From assembly GCF_029977985.1 (NCBI RefSeq), contig NZ_JARKOT010000139.1, positions 1-64,000 of the forward strand: a stretch of 64,000 nucleotides of DNA, written 5' to 3'. The translations under genes were made by a program, and so were the position numbers. Origin of the DNA: Propioniciclava sp. (GTDB lineage: Bacteria > Actinomycetota > Actinomycetes > Propionibacteriales > Propionibacteriaceae). The notes beneath the pieces were generated by a model. It was not told where the DNA came from and did not search any database. It saw only the letters and a list, made by a program, of their open reading frames with translations. This document shows positions 55,029 through 64,000 of the stretch, in pieces; the stretch's first letter is position 1; each line of letters begins with the position of its first letter.

Positions 55029-55955
55029 GTGAGCCGATCGCTGGGCCTGGCCCTCGGCGTCCTCCTCGACGCCGCCTGGGGCGATCCGCGCCGGGGGCAT
55101 CCGGTCGCGCTCTTCGGCGCGTGGGCAGCGGGCGTGGAGCAGCGTCTGTACGCCGACTCGGTCGGCCGCGGCGTGGCCCACCTCGGCCTCACCGTCACCC
55201 CGGTCCTGGCCCTCGGCGTGGCCGCCGAGTGGGCCGGACGCCGCCGCCCGCTCCTCCACACCGGACTCGTCGCCGCCACCACTTGGGCCGTCCTCGGCGC
55301 CCGCTCGCTCGCCACCGAGGGCGTCCGGATGGCTGACGCCCTCGACGCCGGCGACCTGCACGCCGCCCGCGCCACCCTGCCCAGCCTCTGCGGCCGTGAC
55401 CCGACTGCCCTGGACGCCCCCGAACTGGCCCGGGCGACCGTCGAGTCTCTGGCCGAGAACACGAACGACGCCGTCGTCTGCTCGCTCTTCTGGGGGGCGG
55501 TGGCGGGCATCCCGGGGCTCGTGGCCCACCGTGCCGTCAACACCCTCGACGCGATGGTCGGTCATCGCACGCCACGCCATGGACGCTTCGGCGCGGCGTC
55601 CGCCCGCACCGACGACACCCTCGCCTGGCTGCCCGCGCGCCTGACTGCGGCGCTCGCTGCCCTCGGCGCACCGCTGGTCGGCGGGTCGACCGCCCCCACT
55701 TGGGCCACCGTGGCGCGGGACGCCGCCGACCACCCCAGCCCCAACGGCGGCTGGTGCGAGGCCGCGTGGGCAGGCGCCCTCGGCGTCCGGTTGGGAGGAA
55801 CGAACACCTACGGCGACCGCGTCGAGGTCCGCGGCACCCTCGGCGAGCCGGACGCCCCCCGCCCCGGCGCCGACGCCGTGCGCCGGGCGGTCCGCCTCTC
55901 CCGCTGGGTGACGGCGGCGGCCACCGTCCTCGCCGTGGGTTTGGCGCGCCGATGA
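55029..55955 (+). CDS. cbiB: Cobalamin biosynthesis protein CbiB/CobD
   Basis: LDAAWGDPRRGHPVALFG ... VESLAENTNDAVVCSLFWGAVAGIPGLVAHRAVNTLDAMVGHRTPR. Confidence 0.94.
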   Translation: MSRSLGLALGVLLDAAWGDPRRGHPVALFGAWAAGVEQRLYADSVGRGVAHLGLTVTPVLALGVAAEWAGRRRPLLHTGLVAATTWAVLGARSLATEGVRMADALDAGDLHAARATLPSLCGRDPTALDAPELARATVESLAENTNDAVVCSLFWGAVAGIPGLVAHRAVNTLDAMVGHRTPRHGRFGAASARTDDTLAWLPARLTAALAALGAPLVGGSTAPTWATVARDAADHPSPNGGWCEAAWAGALGVRLGGTNTYGDRVEVRGTLGEPDAPRPGADAVRRAVRLSRWVTAAATVLAVGLARR

Positions 55956-57472
55956 CCGGCATCTTGATCGCCGGCACCGCGTCGGACGCTGGCAAGTCGC
56001 TCGTGGTCGCCGGCCTGTGTCGCGCGCTCGCCCGCCGCGGCATCGACGTGGCGCCGTTCAAGGCCCCGAACATGTCGAACAACTCGGCGGGCTGCACCGA
56101 TGGCAGCGAGATCGGTCGCGCCCAGTACCTGCAGGCCCAGGCGGCCGGCGTCGAGCCGTCGAGCCTGCTCAACCCGGTCCTGCTCAAGCCCGGCACCGAC
56201 CGTCGCGCCCACGTGGTGGTGCGGGGGCGTCCGGCAGGGACGCTCGAAGCCGGCGAGTACGCCACCGGTCGCGTCCACCTGGCCGAGGCCGCCTTCGACG
56301 CCTACCGTGAGCTCGCCGCTGCCCACGAGCTGATCGTCGTGGAGGGCGCCGGCTCCCCGGCCGAGATCAACCTCCGCGAGGGCGACTACGTCAACCTCGG
56401 CCTCGCCCGCCGGTTCGGCCTGCCGGTGGTCGTCGTCGGCGACATCGATCGCGGCGGTGTCCTCGCCGCCCTCTACGGCACGTGGGCGCTCGTCTCCGCG
56501 GCGGACCGCGCCCACCTCGCGGGCTATGTGGTCAGCAAGTTCCGCGGTGACCGCGCCGTGCTGGAGCCCGGCCTGGCCGAGCTCAGCCGCCGCACCGGGC
56601 TGCCCTGCCTCGGCGTCCTCCCGTGGCTCGAGGAGGTGTGGATCGACGGCGAGGACGCGCTGGACGTCGCCCGCTGGAAGCGCGCCGGCCTCGCCCCGGA
56701 GCGTCCCGACCTCGTCGTCGCGGTCGTTCCGCTCCCCCGGATCTCGAACGCCACCGATGTGGAGGCTCTGGCTCGCACCCGCGGCGTCCGCGTCGACATG
56801 ACGGCCGCTCCGGACGCCTGCGCCGCCGCCGATCTGCTGGTCCTTCCGGGCACGCGCGCCACGATCGACGACCTGGCCTGGCTCCGCGCCCGCGGCCTCG
56901 ACGCGGTCGTCGCCGCCCGCCACGCGACGGGGCGACCCACCCTCGGCATCTGCGGCGGCTACGAGATGCTGGCCCGCACGATCACCGACGGCGTCGAGTC
57001 CGGGCATGCGGACGCCGCCGGCCTCGGCGTCCTCCCCGTCGACGTGCGCTACGGCACCAAAGTCACCGCCCGCACCACCCACGCGTGGCGTGGTCTCGCC
57101 GTGCCCGGCTACGAGATCCACCATGGCCACGTGACCCTCGCCGGCGACGCCGAGCCGTTCCTCGATGGCTGCCGCGTCGGCGTCACCTTCGGCACGATGC
57201 TTCACGGCGCCTTCGAGGACCAGCCTTTCGCCGACGCCTTCCTCGCCGAGGTCGCGGCCCACACGGGCTCGCGGTGGACGCCGACGCCCGGTCCCGCGCA
57301 CGCTGCCGCCCGGGAGTCGATGCTGGACGCCGTCGCCGCCGCCCTCGAGAGCCACGTCGACCTGGACGCCCTCGTCGCGCTCGCCCGGGCCGGCGTGGTG
57401 TCGGGTGAGGCCGCGCATCCGATAGGCTGTCGGATGCTCCCGCACCTGCGGGGGCGTCGTGGATCCCAGTGA
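55952..57472 (+). CDS. cbiP: Cobyric acid synthase CobQ/CbiP
   Basis: LIAGTASDAGKSLVVAGLCRALARRGIDVAPFKAPNMSNNS ... GICGGYEMLARTI ... GYEIHHGHV. Confidence 0.96.
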   Translation: MTGILIAGTASDAGKSLVVAGLCRALARRGIDVAPFKAPNMSNNSAGCTDGSEIGRAQYLQAQAAGVEPSSLLNPVLLKPGTDRRAHVVVRGRPAGTLEAGEYATGRVHLAEAAFDAYRELAAAHELIVVEGAGSPAEINLREGDYVNLGLARRFGLPVVVVGDIDRGGVLAALYGTWALVSAADRAHLAGYVVSKFRGDRAVLEPGLAELSRRTGLPCLGVLPWLEEVWIDGEDALDVARWKRAGLAPERPDLVVAVVPLPRISNATDVEALARTRGVRVDMTAAPDACAAADLLVLPGTRATIDDLAWLRARGLDAVVAARHATGRPTLGICGGYEMLARTITDGVESGHADAAGLGVLPVDVRYGTKVTARTTHAWRGLAVPGYEIHHGHVTLAGDAEPFLDGCRVGVTFGTMLHGAFEDQPFADAFLAEVAAHTGSRWTPTPGPAHAAARESMLDAVAAALESHVDLDALVALARAGVVSGEAAHPIGCRMLPHLRGRRGSQ

Positions 57473-57560
57473 AGTCCGGTGAGAGCCCGGCGCTGTGCCG
57501 CAACTGTGAAGCCGACCTCGTGTCGGACGAGCCAGGTCATCTGCCCACGACCGCGTTCTG
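57412..57560 (+). promoter_or_regulatory. Cobalamin (B12) riboswitch
   Basis: AGTCCGGTGAGAGCCCGGCGCTGTGCCGCAACTGTGAAGCC ... GACGAGCCAGGTCATCTGCC contains the conserved B12-box-like core; upstream of btuF-like gene. Boundaries approximate. Confidence 0.88.
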
Positions 57561-57641
57561 GTCCTCGGACGAAGGGCCGTCCGCGCGCACGGGCCCTCCC
57601 CGTTGCGGCGAACGACTTCGTCCTCCGCAACGAAACGGAGG

Positions 57642-58655
57642 ATGCTGGTGATCCAGCAAGGCAAGCCCCGCACGACCCCCAAGACCCCTCGTACTCCCGT
57701 CACCGTCGCCTCGCTCGGCGTCCTGCTCGCGCTGCTGCTGTCCGCGTGCGGCGCACCGACGGCGTCCACTGCCCCGGCGGCGAGCGCCGGCCAAGGCACC
57801 CCGGCCGCGTCGGCCGGGAGCTTCCCGGTCGACGTCGTCACCGGCACGGCCGACAGCACCGAGACGGTGACGATCGAGACGTCGCCCGCGGCGATCGTCT
57901 CGCTCAGCCCGACGGCCACCGAGACCCTGTTCGCCATCGGCGCCGGGTCGCAGGTGAAGGCCGTCGACGACCAGTCGGACTACCCGGCGGACGCGCCGCG
58001 GACCGACCTGTCCGGCTATACGCCCAACATCGAGGCGATCCTCGGCTACGAGCCCGACCTCGTGGTCACCTCGACCGCCGACGCCGACCTGGTCGCCAGC
58101 CTCGCCAAGGCCGGCGTCCCGACGCTGGTCCTCCCGTCGGCCCAGACGCTGACCGAGGCATACGGTCAGATCGAGCGGCTCGGCACGGCCACCGGGCACC
58201 TCGCCGACGCGAAGGCCGTCGCCGCCCAGATGAGCGCTGCGATCGACGCCGCGGTCGCCAGCGCCCCGGGCGCCAAGGGGCTCACCTACTTCCACGAACT
58301 CGACCCGACCCTCTACACCGTCAGCGGCAAGACGTTCATCGGCGAGATCTACGGCCTGTTCGGCTTGACGAGCATCGCGGACGCCGCCGGCTCGGCGGAC
58401 CTGTACCCGCAGTTGTCGGAGGAGTACGTGGTGCAGGCCGACCCGGACCTCATCTTCCTGGCGGACGGGCAGTGCTGCGGTGTCACCCCCGAGACGGTCG
58501 GGCAACGCGCCGGCTGGTCCGGGCTGAAGGCCGTCACGTCCGGGAACGTCACCGTCCTCGACGAGGACGTCGCCAGCCGCTGGGGGCCGCGTGTCGCGGA
58601 CTTCGCCCAGAGCGTCGCCCAGCACGTCGCGACCGTGGAGAAGGCGAACGCGTGA
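57642..58655 (+). CDS. btuF: Cobalamin ABC transporter substrate-binding lipoprotein (BtuF-like)
   Basis: Lipobox LLLSACGAP; AIVSLSPTATETLFAIGAGSQVKAVDDQSDYP; preceded by the B12 riboswitch. Confidence 0.88.
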   Translation: MLVIQQGKPRTTPKTPRTPVTVASLGVLLALLLSACGAPTASTAPAASAGQGTPAASAGSFPVDVVTGTADSTETVTIETSPAAIVSLSPTATETLFAIGAGSQVKAVDDQSDYPADAPRTDLSGYTPNIEAILGYEPDLVVTSTADADLVASLAKAGVPTLVLPSAQTLTEAYGQIERLGTATGHLADAKAVAAQMSAAIDAAVASAPGAKGLTYFHELDPTLYTVSGKTFIGEIYGLFGLTSIADAAGSADLYPQLSEEYVVQADPDLIFLADGQCCGVTPETVGQRAGWSGLKAVTSGNVTVLDEDVASRWGPRVADFAQSVAQHVATVEKANA

Positions 58656-59746
58656 GCACCGCCGACACGACCCAGGCCACCCGCGTCGAGCCGATCCCGG
58701 CCGTCGCGGGCACCCAGCCACGCCGGCGCGGCCTCGGCCGTCACGGCAGCTGGGTGTTGGCCGGGGTCGTGCTCGGTGTCGCCGTCCTCGTCGGCGTCGT
58801 GACCGGCCCGGCCGGCCTCACTCCGGGAGCGATCCTCACCGAACTGGCCGGCAGCCTGCCCGGCGTGAACCTCGACTCGGGCCTGTCGGCCACCCAGCAA
58901 GCCATCCTGTTGCAGATCCGGCTGCCGCGCGTGGTGTTGGGCGTCCTCGTGGGCGCCACGCTCGCGGTGGCCGGCGCCACCTACCAGGGCGTCTTCCGTA
59001 ACCCGTTGGCCGACCCGTACCTGCTCGGGGTGTCGGCGGGGGCGGGGCTCGGGGCCACGATCGCCCTCACCCAGGGCGGCAGCATCGGCGCCTTCGGGGT
59101 GCCACTGCTCGCCTTCGCGGGCGGCCTGGCCGCCGTCGCCGCCACGTACGCGCTGGGCGCGACGGTCGGCGGGCACCGCAGCGCCACCGTCATCGTCCTC
59201 GCTGGCGTCGCCGTGGCCGCGTTCTTCAGCGCCATCCAGACCTTCGTGCAGCAGTTCTTCGACGACTCCCTCCAGGCCGTCTACAGCTGGATGCTCGGCC
59301 GGCTGAGCACCAACGGCTGGTCGGACATCGTCATGATCCTCCCCTATGTGGCGCTCAGCTGGGCCGTGGTCCTGCTGCACCGGCGCACGCTCGACGTGTT
59401 GGCCGTCGGTGATGTCGAAGCGGCCAGCCTCGGCGTCGACGTGCCCCGGGTGCGCCTCCTGTTGGTCCTCGCCGCCACGCTCGGCACCACAGCGGTGGTC
59501 GCCGTCAGCGGCCTCATCGGTTTCGTCGGCATCGTGGTGCCCCACGCCGTCCGGCTCGTGTTCGGCACGTCGCACCGCGCTTTGCTGCCCTTGTCGATGC
59601 TGCTCGGTGCCGCCTTCCTCGTGCTCACCGACACGGCCGCGCGCATGGTCGTGGCCCCCGCCGAACTGCCCATCGGCGTCGTGACCGCACTCGTCGGTGC
59701 GCCGTTCTTCCTGGTTGTCCTGCGTCGGAACCGGGCCATCTCATGA
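58652..59746 (+). CDS. btuC: FecCD/BtuC family ABC permease
   Basis: LPRVVLGVLVGATLAVAGATYQGVFRNPLADPYLLGVSAGAGLGA. Confidence 0.93.
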   Translation: MSTADTTQATRVEPIPAVAGTQPRRRGLGRHGSWVLAGVVLGVAVLVGVVTGPAGLTPGAILTELAGSLPGVNLDSGLSATQQAILLQIRLPRVVLGVLVGATLAVAGATYQGVFRNPLADPYLLGVSAGAGLGATIALTQGGSIGAFGVPLLAFAGGLAAVAATYALGATVGGHRSATVIVLAGVAVAAFFSAIQTFVQQFFDDSLQAVYSWMLGRLSTNGWSDIVMILPYVALSWAVVLLHRRTLDVLAVGDVEAASLGVDVPRVRLLLVLAATLGTTAVVAVSGLIGFVGIVVPHAVRLVFGTSHRALLPLSMLLGAAFLVLTDTAARMVVAPAELPIGVVTALVGAPFFLVVLRRNRAIS

Positions 59747-60528
59747 GCCTGTTGGAGTGCCGCGGCCTCGGCGTCCGGCGCGGGCCGGTCGAGGCCATCC
59801 GCGACCTCGATCTCGCGGTGTCCGCCGGCTCCTGGGTCGCCGTCGTCGGGCCGAATGGAGCCGGCAAGACCTCCCTGCTGCACGGCGTCACCGGGCTCGT
59901 CCCGGTCACGGGTCACCTCCGCCTCGACGGCGCCGATCCCCGCCGCCTCTCCCGCCGACAGCTGGCGGGTCGCGTGGCGCTGATGGCGCAGCAGCCGGTG
60001 GTGCCGCCGGGCATGACGGTGCGCGAGCTCGTGGCGCTCGGCCGGACGCCGTTCCTGCGGCAGTTCGGGACGGAGACGAAGCACGACCGGGCGGTGGTCG
60101 ACCGGGAGCTCGCCCGCCTCCAGCTGGCCCCGCTCGCCGGCCGGGCCGCCGATCGACTTTCGGGTGGCGAGTTGCAGCGCGCGATGCTCGCGCGGGCGCT
60201 GTGCCAAGAGCCACGTCTGCTGCTGCTCGACGAGCCCACGAGCGCGCTCGACATCGGCCACCAGCAGACCGTCCTCGACCTGGTGGACGCGCAGCGGCGC
60301 GAGCGCGGCCTCACCGTGCTGGCCGCGATGCACGACCTGACGCTCGCCGCCCAGTACGCCGACCGGATGGTCCTGCTGGACCGTGGGCGGCTCGTCCACG
60401 ACGGCGACCCGCGGGCCGTCCTGCGGCTGTCGCTGCTCAGCGACACGTACGGGGCGCGCGTCGAGGTGCTCGACCGGCCGAGCGGCCCGGCCGTCGTCCC
60501 GGTCCGGCCGGCGTCGGCGACTGGCTGA
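59743..60528 (+). CDS. btuD: ABC transporter ATP-binding protein (BtuD-like)
   Basis: VVGPNGAGKTSLLHGVTGL Walker A, LSGGELQRAMLARAL signature, LLLLDEPTSALD Walker B. Confidence 0.93.
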   Translation: MSLLECRGLGVRRGPVEAIRDLDLAVSAGSWVAVVGPNGAGKTSLLHGVTGLVPVTGHLRLDGADPRRLSRRQLAGRVALMAQQPVVPPGMTVRELVALGRTPFLRQFGTETKHDRAVVDRELARLQLAPLAGRAADRLSGGELQRAMLARALCQEPRLLLLDEPTSALDIGHQQTVLDLVDAQRRERGLTVLAAMHDLTLAAQYADRMVLLDRGRLVHDGDPRAVLRLSLLSDTYGARVEVLDRPSGPAVVPVRPASATG

Positions 60529-60622
60529 GGGGGCGTCCGCGTGGTGCTGCTTGCGCCTGGGGAATAGGCTTCCCACCTGAGCAGTTGTCACGGATGCCAA
60601 CCCAGCGAGAGGACGAAATCCC

Positions 60623-61234
60623 ATGGCGTACACCCTTCCTGACCTCGACTACGACTACGGCGCACTGGAGCCGCACATCTCGGCCCAGATCATGGAGCTG
60701 CACCACAGCAAGCACCACCAGGCCTACGTGACCGGCGCCAACACCGCCCTCGAGAAGCTGGCCGAGGCACGCGAGAAGGGCGAGTTCGGGGCGATCAACA
60801 AGCTCGAGAAGGACCTGGCCTTCCACCTGGGCGGCCACGTGAACCACTCGGTGTTCTGGAAGAACATGTCGCCGGAAGGCGGCGGCGAGCCCGACGGCGA
60901 CCTCGCCGCGGCGATCGAGGAGTTCTTCGGGGGCTTCGAGGGCTTCCAGAAGCAGTTCAACGAGGTGGCGAACGGCATCCAGGGCTCCGGCTGGTCGATG
61001 CTCGTGTGGGACACCCTCGGCCAGCGGCTCAACATCAACCAGCTCTTCGACCAGCAGGGCAACCTGCCCGTCGGCCAGCTGCCCATTCTGCAACTCGACA
61101 TGTGGGAGCACGCGTTCTACCTGCAGTACAAGAACGTGAAGGGCGACTACGTGAAGGCGTGGTGGAACGTCGTCAACTGGGCCGACGTGGCCAAGCGCCT
61201 CGACGCCGCCCGCGCGGCGCAGATCGCGTACTGA
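60623..61234 (+). CDS. sodA: Superoxide dismutase (Fe/Mn)
   Basis: [42 protein letters not shown] ... [13 protein letters not shown]. Confidence 0.96.
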   Translation: MAYTLPDLDYDYGALEPHISAQIMELHHSKHHQAYVTGANTALEKLAEAREKGEFGAINKLEKDLAFHLGGHVNHSVFWKNMSPEGGGEPDGDLAAAIEEFFGGFEGFQKQFNEVANGIQGSGWSMLVWDTLGQRLNINQLFDQQGNLPVGQLPILQLDMWEHAFYLQYKNVKGDYVKAWWNVVNWADVAKRLDAARAAQIAY

Positions 61235-61274
61235 CCCACATCCCTGCGGGTCCCGCACGGGCGGGTCGCCCGAT

Positions 61275-61350
61275 CCCCTGTGTGGCAGTTGGGGCTCACG
61301 CTTGGGGCGTTGCAGCGCCCCAAACGTGAGCCCCAACTGTCACACAGGGG
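61275..61350. repeat. 35-bp inverted repeat (2 mismatches), 6-nt loop
   Basis: CCCCTGTGTGGCAGTTGGGGCTCACGCTTGGGGCG (61275-61309) / CGCCCCAAACGTGAGCCCCAACTGTCACACAGGGG (61316-61350). Confidence 0.95.
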
Positions 61351-61496
61351 TGGTTCCCAACCGTCGCACGCAGGGAGCCGCCCCGGGCCGGACGTGGCAA
61401 CCTGACGGAAACCTGAGAATTGAGTTGTGATTCCTTAAGGATCGGCGCAATCTGGAGGAGTTGAGTTTTCTCTCACGTACCTCAGGAGAAGTTGAA

Positions 61497-62456
61497 GTGC
61501 CGATCTCGAACAAGCTGATTGCCGTGGCGACGAGCGCCGTCGTCCTCGTGGGCGGTGGCACCGCCCTCGCCCTGAACCCCGGTCAGGTCACGGCCCCCGC
61601 CCCCGTCACGGTCGCCACCCCTGCTGCCGCCGAGACCTACTCCGTCCACGTGACCGCCAACGGCGCCACGAGCGATGTCGAGGTCCAGAACCTCTCGGTT
61701 GCGTCCGCCCTGGTCGCCGCCAACGTCACCCTGAACGCGAACGACCGGGTGTCCCCCGATCTGGGCTCCACCCTCTCCGAGGGTGACACGGTCACCGTTC
61801 AGTCCGTCCGCCAGACCACGTGGACCAGGACCACCACGCTGGAGTTCTCCACCACGCAGGTCAACGATCCGACGCTCGAGAAGGGGCAGACGAAGGTCAA
61901 GACCGCCGGCGTCAACGGCGAGAAGGTCGAGACGATGGTGACCACCACTGTCGGCGGCACCGTCGAGAGCATCAATGTGGCCAGCGAGGAAGTGACCCGC
62001 GAACCCGTCAACAAGGTCGTCCTCGTCGGCACGAAGGCTCCGGTCCAGGTGACCTCGCGTTCGTCCGAGCGGCCCTCGACCAGGTCGTCCAACTCGTCCT
62101 CCTCGAGCAGCAGCTCGTCCTCCAGCAGCTCCTCCTCCAGCAGCTCTTGGTCGGACAGCTCTTCGTCCGACAGCTCTTCGTCGGACAGCTCGTCCTCTGG
62201 CGCCGGCCTCGACCTGTCTCGTGCGGCGATGTGGGACCGCATCGCCAAGTGCGAGTCGGGCGGCAACTGGTCGATCAACACCGGCAACGGGTACTACGGC
62301 GGCCTGCAGTTCAATCTCGGCACGTGGCGTTCGGTCGGTGGCACGGACTTCGCGGCCTACCCGCACCAGGCTTCGCGCGCCGAGCAGATCACCGTGGCGA
62401 ACCGCCTCTACGCCCAGCGCGGCCTGCAGCCGTGGGGATGCCGCCACGCGGCCTGA
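61497..62456 (+). CDS. G5 domain plus Rpf-like transglycosylase, secreted, poly-Ser linker
   Basis: Signal peptide; G5-like [25 protein letters not shown]-terminal [37 protein letters not shown] typical of Rpf. Confidence 0.93.
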   Translation: MPISNKLIAVATSAVVLVGGGTALALNPGQVTAPAPVTVATPAAAETYSVHVTANGATSDVEVQNLSVASALVAANVTLNANDRVSPDLGSTLSEGDTVTVQSVRQTTWTRTTTLEFSTTQVNDPTLEKGQTKVKTAGVNGEKVETMVTTTVGGTVESINVASEEVTREPVNKVVLVGTKAPVQVTSRSSERPSTRSSNSSSSSSSSSSSSSSSSSSWSDSSSSDSSSSDSSSSGAGLDLSRAAMWDRIAKCESGGNWSINTGNGYYGGLQFNLGTWRSVGGTDFAAYPHQASRAEQITVANRLYAQRGLQPWGCRHAA

Positions 62457-62472
62457 TCCGCCGCCACCACTC

Positions 62473-62516
62473 CGGACGCCGGCCCCGCGCGTTGTTTCGC
62501 GCGGGGCCGGCGTCCG
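62473..62516. terminator. Perfect 18-bp stem between convergent rpf-like and kup
   Basis: CGGACGCCGGCCCCGCGC-GTTGTTTC-GCGCGGGGCCGGCGTCCG. Confidence 0.85.
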
Positions 62517-62532
62517 TCTGCGACATCCCCGG

Positions 62533-64000
62533 TCAGAACTCCATCTGGGAGCCGATGACGACCGTCCGGTCGGGCGGCAGATGGAAGATGCCCGTGCGAC
62601 GGGCCGCGACGCTGTTGAGGGCCATGAACAACCTGCGGCGCCATTCCCACGGGCGCCATGGCCCGTCGTGCTGCAACCGCACCACCGACAGGAAGTAGCG
62701 GGCCTCGTCGGGGTCGAGGAGGAGTTCGGGAACGAGCCCGGAGCCCCAGTAGACGGCGCGCGGCACGTCCTGGGTGTCATTGAAGCCGACGTGGTACTCG
62801 AGGTACACGATTCCGTCGTCGGCCGAGCCGAGGTCGTTGGCGCGCGCCCGATCGATGTGCCGGATGTGCGGAACCGGCTCGTTGACGATGCTGACGATGA
62901 CGATCGTCTCGTGGAGAACCTGGTTGTAGTCGACGTTCTCCTTCAGTGCGAGCGGCACGGTCTGGCGATCGGGGTGCGGGTAGACCGAGACGCCGGGCAC
63001 GCGCGGGATGCCCGAGGCGGTGATCTCGGCGATGAAGTCTTCCAGGGGGCCCTCGAGCACGGCCCGCCGGCGCGCCACCTCGGCCGAGCCGTCGCGCCAC
63101 GTCGTCATCACGAGCAGAAGCGTCGCCCCGATGAGCAGCGGCAGCCACCCGCCTGAGGGGATCTTGATCACGTTCGCCGCGAAGTAGATCATCTCGAGCC
63201 CACCGATGACGACGGCGATGGCCACCAGCCGCCACAGCGGCCAGCCCCACACCTCCTTGGCCAGCAGCAGGAACAGCGCCGTGGTGAGGATGAGCGTGCC
63301 GGTGACGGCCAGGCCGTAGGCGTTGGCGAGGTGCACCGAACTGCCGAAGGCCAGCACCAGCACGACGACGCCCACGTAGAGCATCCAGTTGATGGAGCCG
63401 ATGTAGATCTGGCCGCCCTCGACCTCCGAGGTGTGCTTCACGTGCAGGCGGGGCAGGAAGCCCAGTCGCGTCGCCTGCTGCGACACCGAGAACGCCCCCG
63501 AGATGACGGCCTGCGACGCGATGACCGTGGCCAGCGTGGCCAGGATCACGAGCGGCAACCGCGCCCAGCTGGGGGCCAGGTGGAAGAACGGGCTGTCGAT
63601 CGTCGAGGGGTCGTTGATGATCGTGGCGCCTTGGCCGAGGTAGTTGAGCATGAGGCACGGGAAGACGACGAAGAACCACGACAGCCGGATGGGGCGCGCG
63701 CCGAAGTGACCCATGTCGGCGTACAGCGCCTCGGCGCCGGTGATGGTCAGGACGATGGCCCCCATCGCGATGAACGCGATGAACGGGCGCTCCACGATGA
63801 ACTCCACCGCATACCAGGGCAGGAAGGCCTGGACGATCGTCGGATGCGCGACGATGGCCGGCAGCCCGAGCACGCCCAGCACGCCGAACCACACCACCAT
63901 GACGGGGCCGAAGGCGCGGCCGACCTTCTCCGTCCCCCACCGTTGCGCGGCGAACAAGACGGTGAGCACGGCGATGGACGCCGGGACCACGAGTTCCTCG
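62533..64000 (-). CDS. kup: KUP family potassium transporter (5' end truncated by window edge)
   Basis: TGAEALYADMGHFGARPIRLSWFFVVFPCLMLNYLGQGA; open to the window end. Confidence 0.94.
   Translation of the reverse strand, partial: EELVVPASIAVLTVLFAAQRWGTEKVGRAFGPVMVVWFGVLGVLGLPAIVAHPTIVQAFLPWYAVEFIVERPFIAFIAMGAIVLTITGAEALYADMGHFGARPIRLSWFFVVFPCLMLNYLGQGATIINDPSTIDSPFFHLAPSWARLPLVILATLATVIASQAVISGAFSVSQQATRLGFLPRLHVKHTSEVEGGQIYIGSINWMLYVGVVVLVLAFGSSVHLANAYGLAVTGTLILTTALFLLLAKEVWGWPLWRLVAIAVVIGGLEMIYFAANVIKIPSGGWLPLLIGATLLLVMTTWRDGSAEVARRRAVLEGPLEDFIAEITASGIPRVPGVSVYPHPDRQTVPLALKENVDYNQVLHETIVIVSIVNEPVPHIRHIDRARANDLGSADDGIVYLEYHVGFNDTQDVPRAVYWGSGLVPELLLDPDEARYFLSVVRLQHDGPWRPWEWRRRLFMALNSVAARRTGIFHLPPDRTVVIGSQMEF

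Noticed and set aside
61351-61496. c-di-AMP (ydaO-type) riboswitch upstream of the rpf-like gene
   Set aside because: Considered because such riboswitches often precede rpf genes in Actinobacteria, but I could not recognise the conserved core by eye. An Infernal search would decide.

Overview
High-GC actinobacterial chromosome segment, probably Propionibacteriales/Propionibacteriaceae (inferred from gene content and composition, not verified). It is mostly densely packed housekeeping genes: IMP dehydrogenases (guaB, guaB3), groES-groEL with a perfect CIRCE operator, galE, malic enzyme, the tsaD/rimI/tsaB/tsaE cluster, acpS, glmS/glmM, coaA, rplM-rpsI, an EF-G paralogue, trmB, truA, a cobalamin salvage and uptake cluster with a B12 riboswitch, sodA, an Rpf-like protein and kup. 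I see no prophage, transposase, CRISPR array, tRNA or rRNA. The most interesting loci are: (1) a compact operon of a radical SAM protein resembling the MJ0619/Tes family, a small membrane protein and a non-canonical Lgt-like protein, which may be an undescribed lipid-modification system; (2) a fused GltD/PyrK-type (NfnB-NfnA-like) oxidoreductase overlapping an unusually long pyruvate:ferredoxin oxidoreductase that carries its own C-terminal ferredoxin; (3) several intergenic repeat structures, including two unrelated 19-bp-period tandem repeats and several long near-perfect inverted repeats; (4) a PatB-type aminotransferase gene that looks decayed, next to a 44-bp tandem duplication; (5) a B12 riboswitch that overlaps the end of cbiP and is followed by a possible RBS-sequestering stem; (6) a frequent GGACGCC/GGCGTCC heptamer that also forms terminator stems. 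All calls were made by eye from the sequence and the supplied ORFs. No database search was run.
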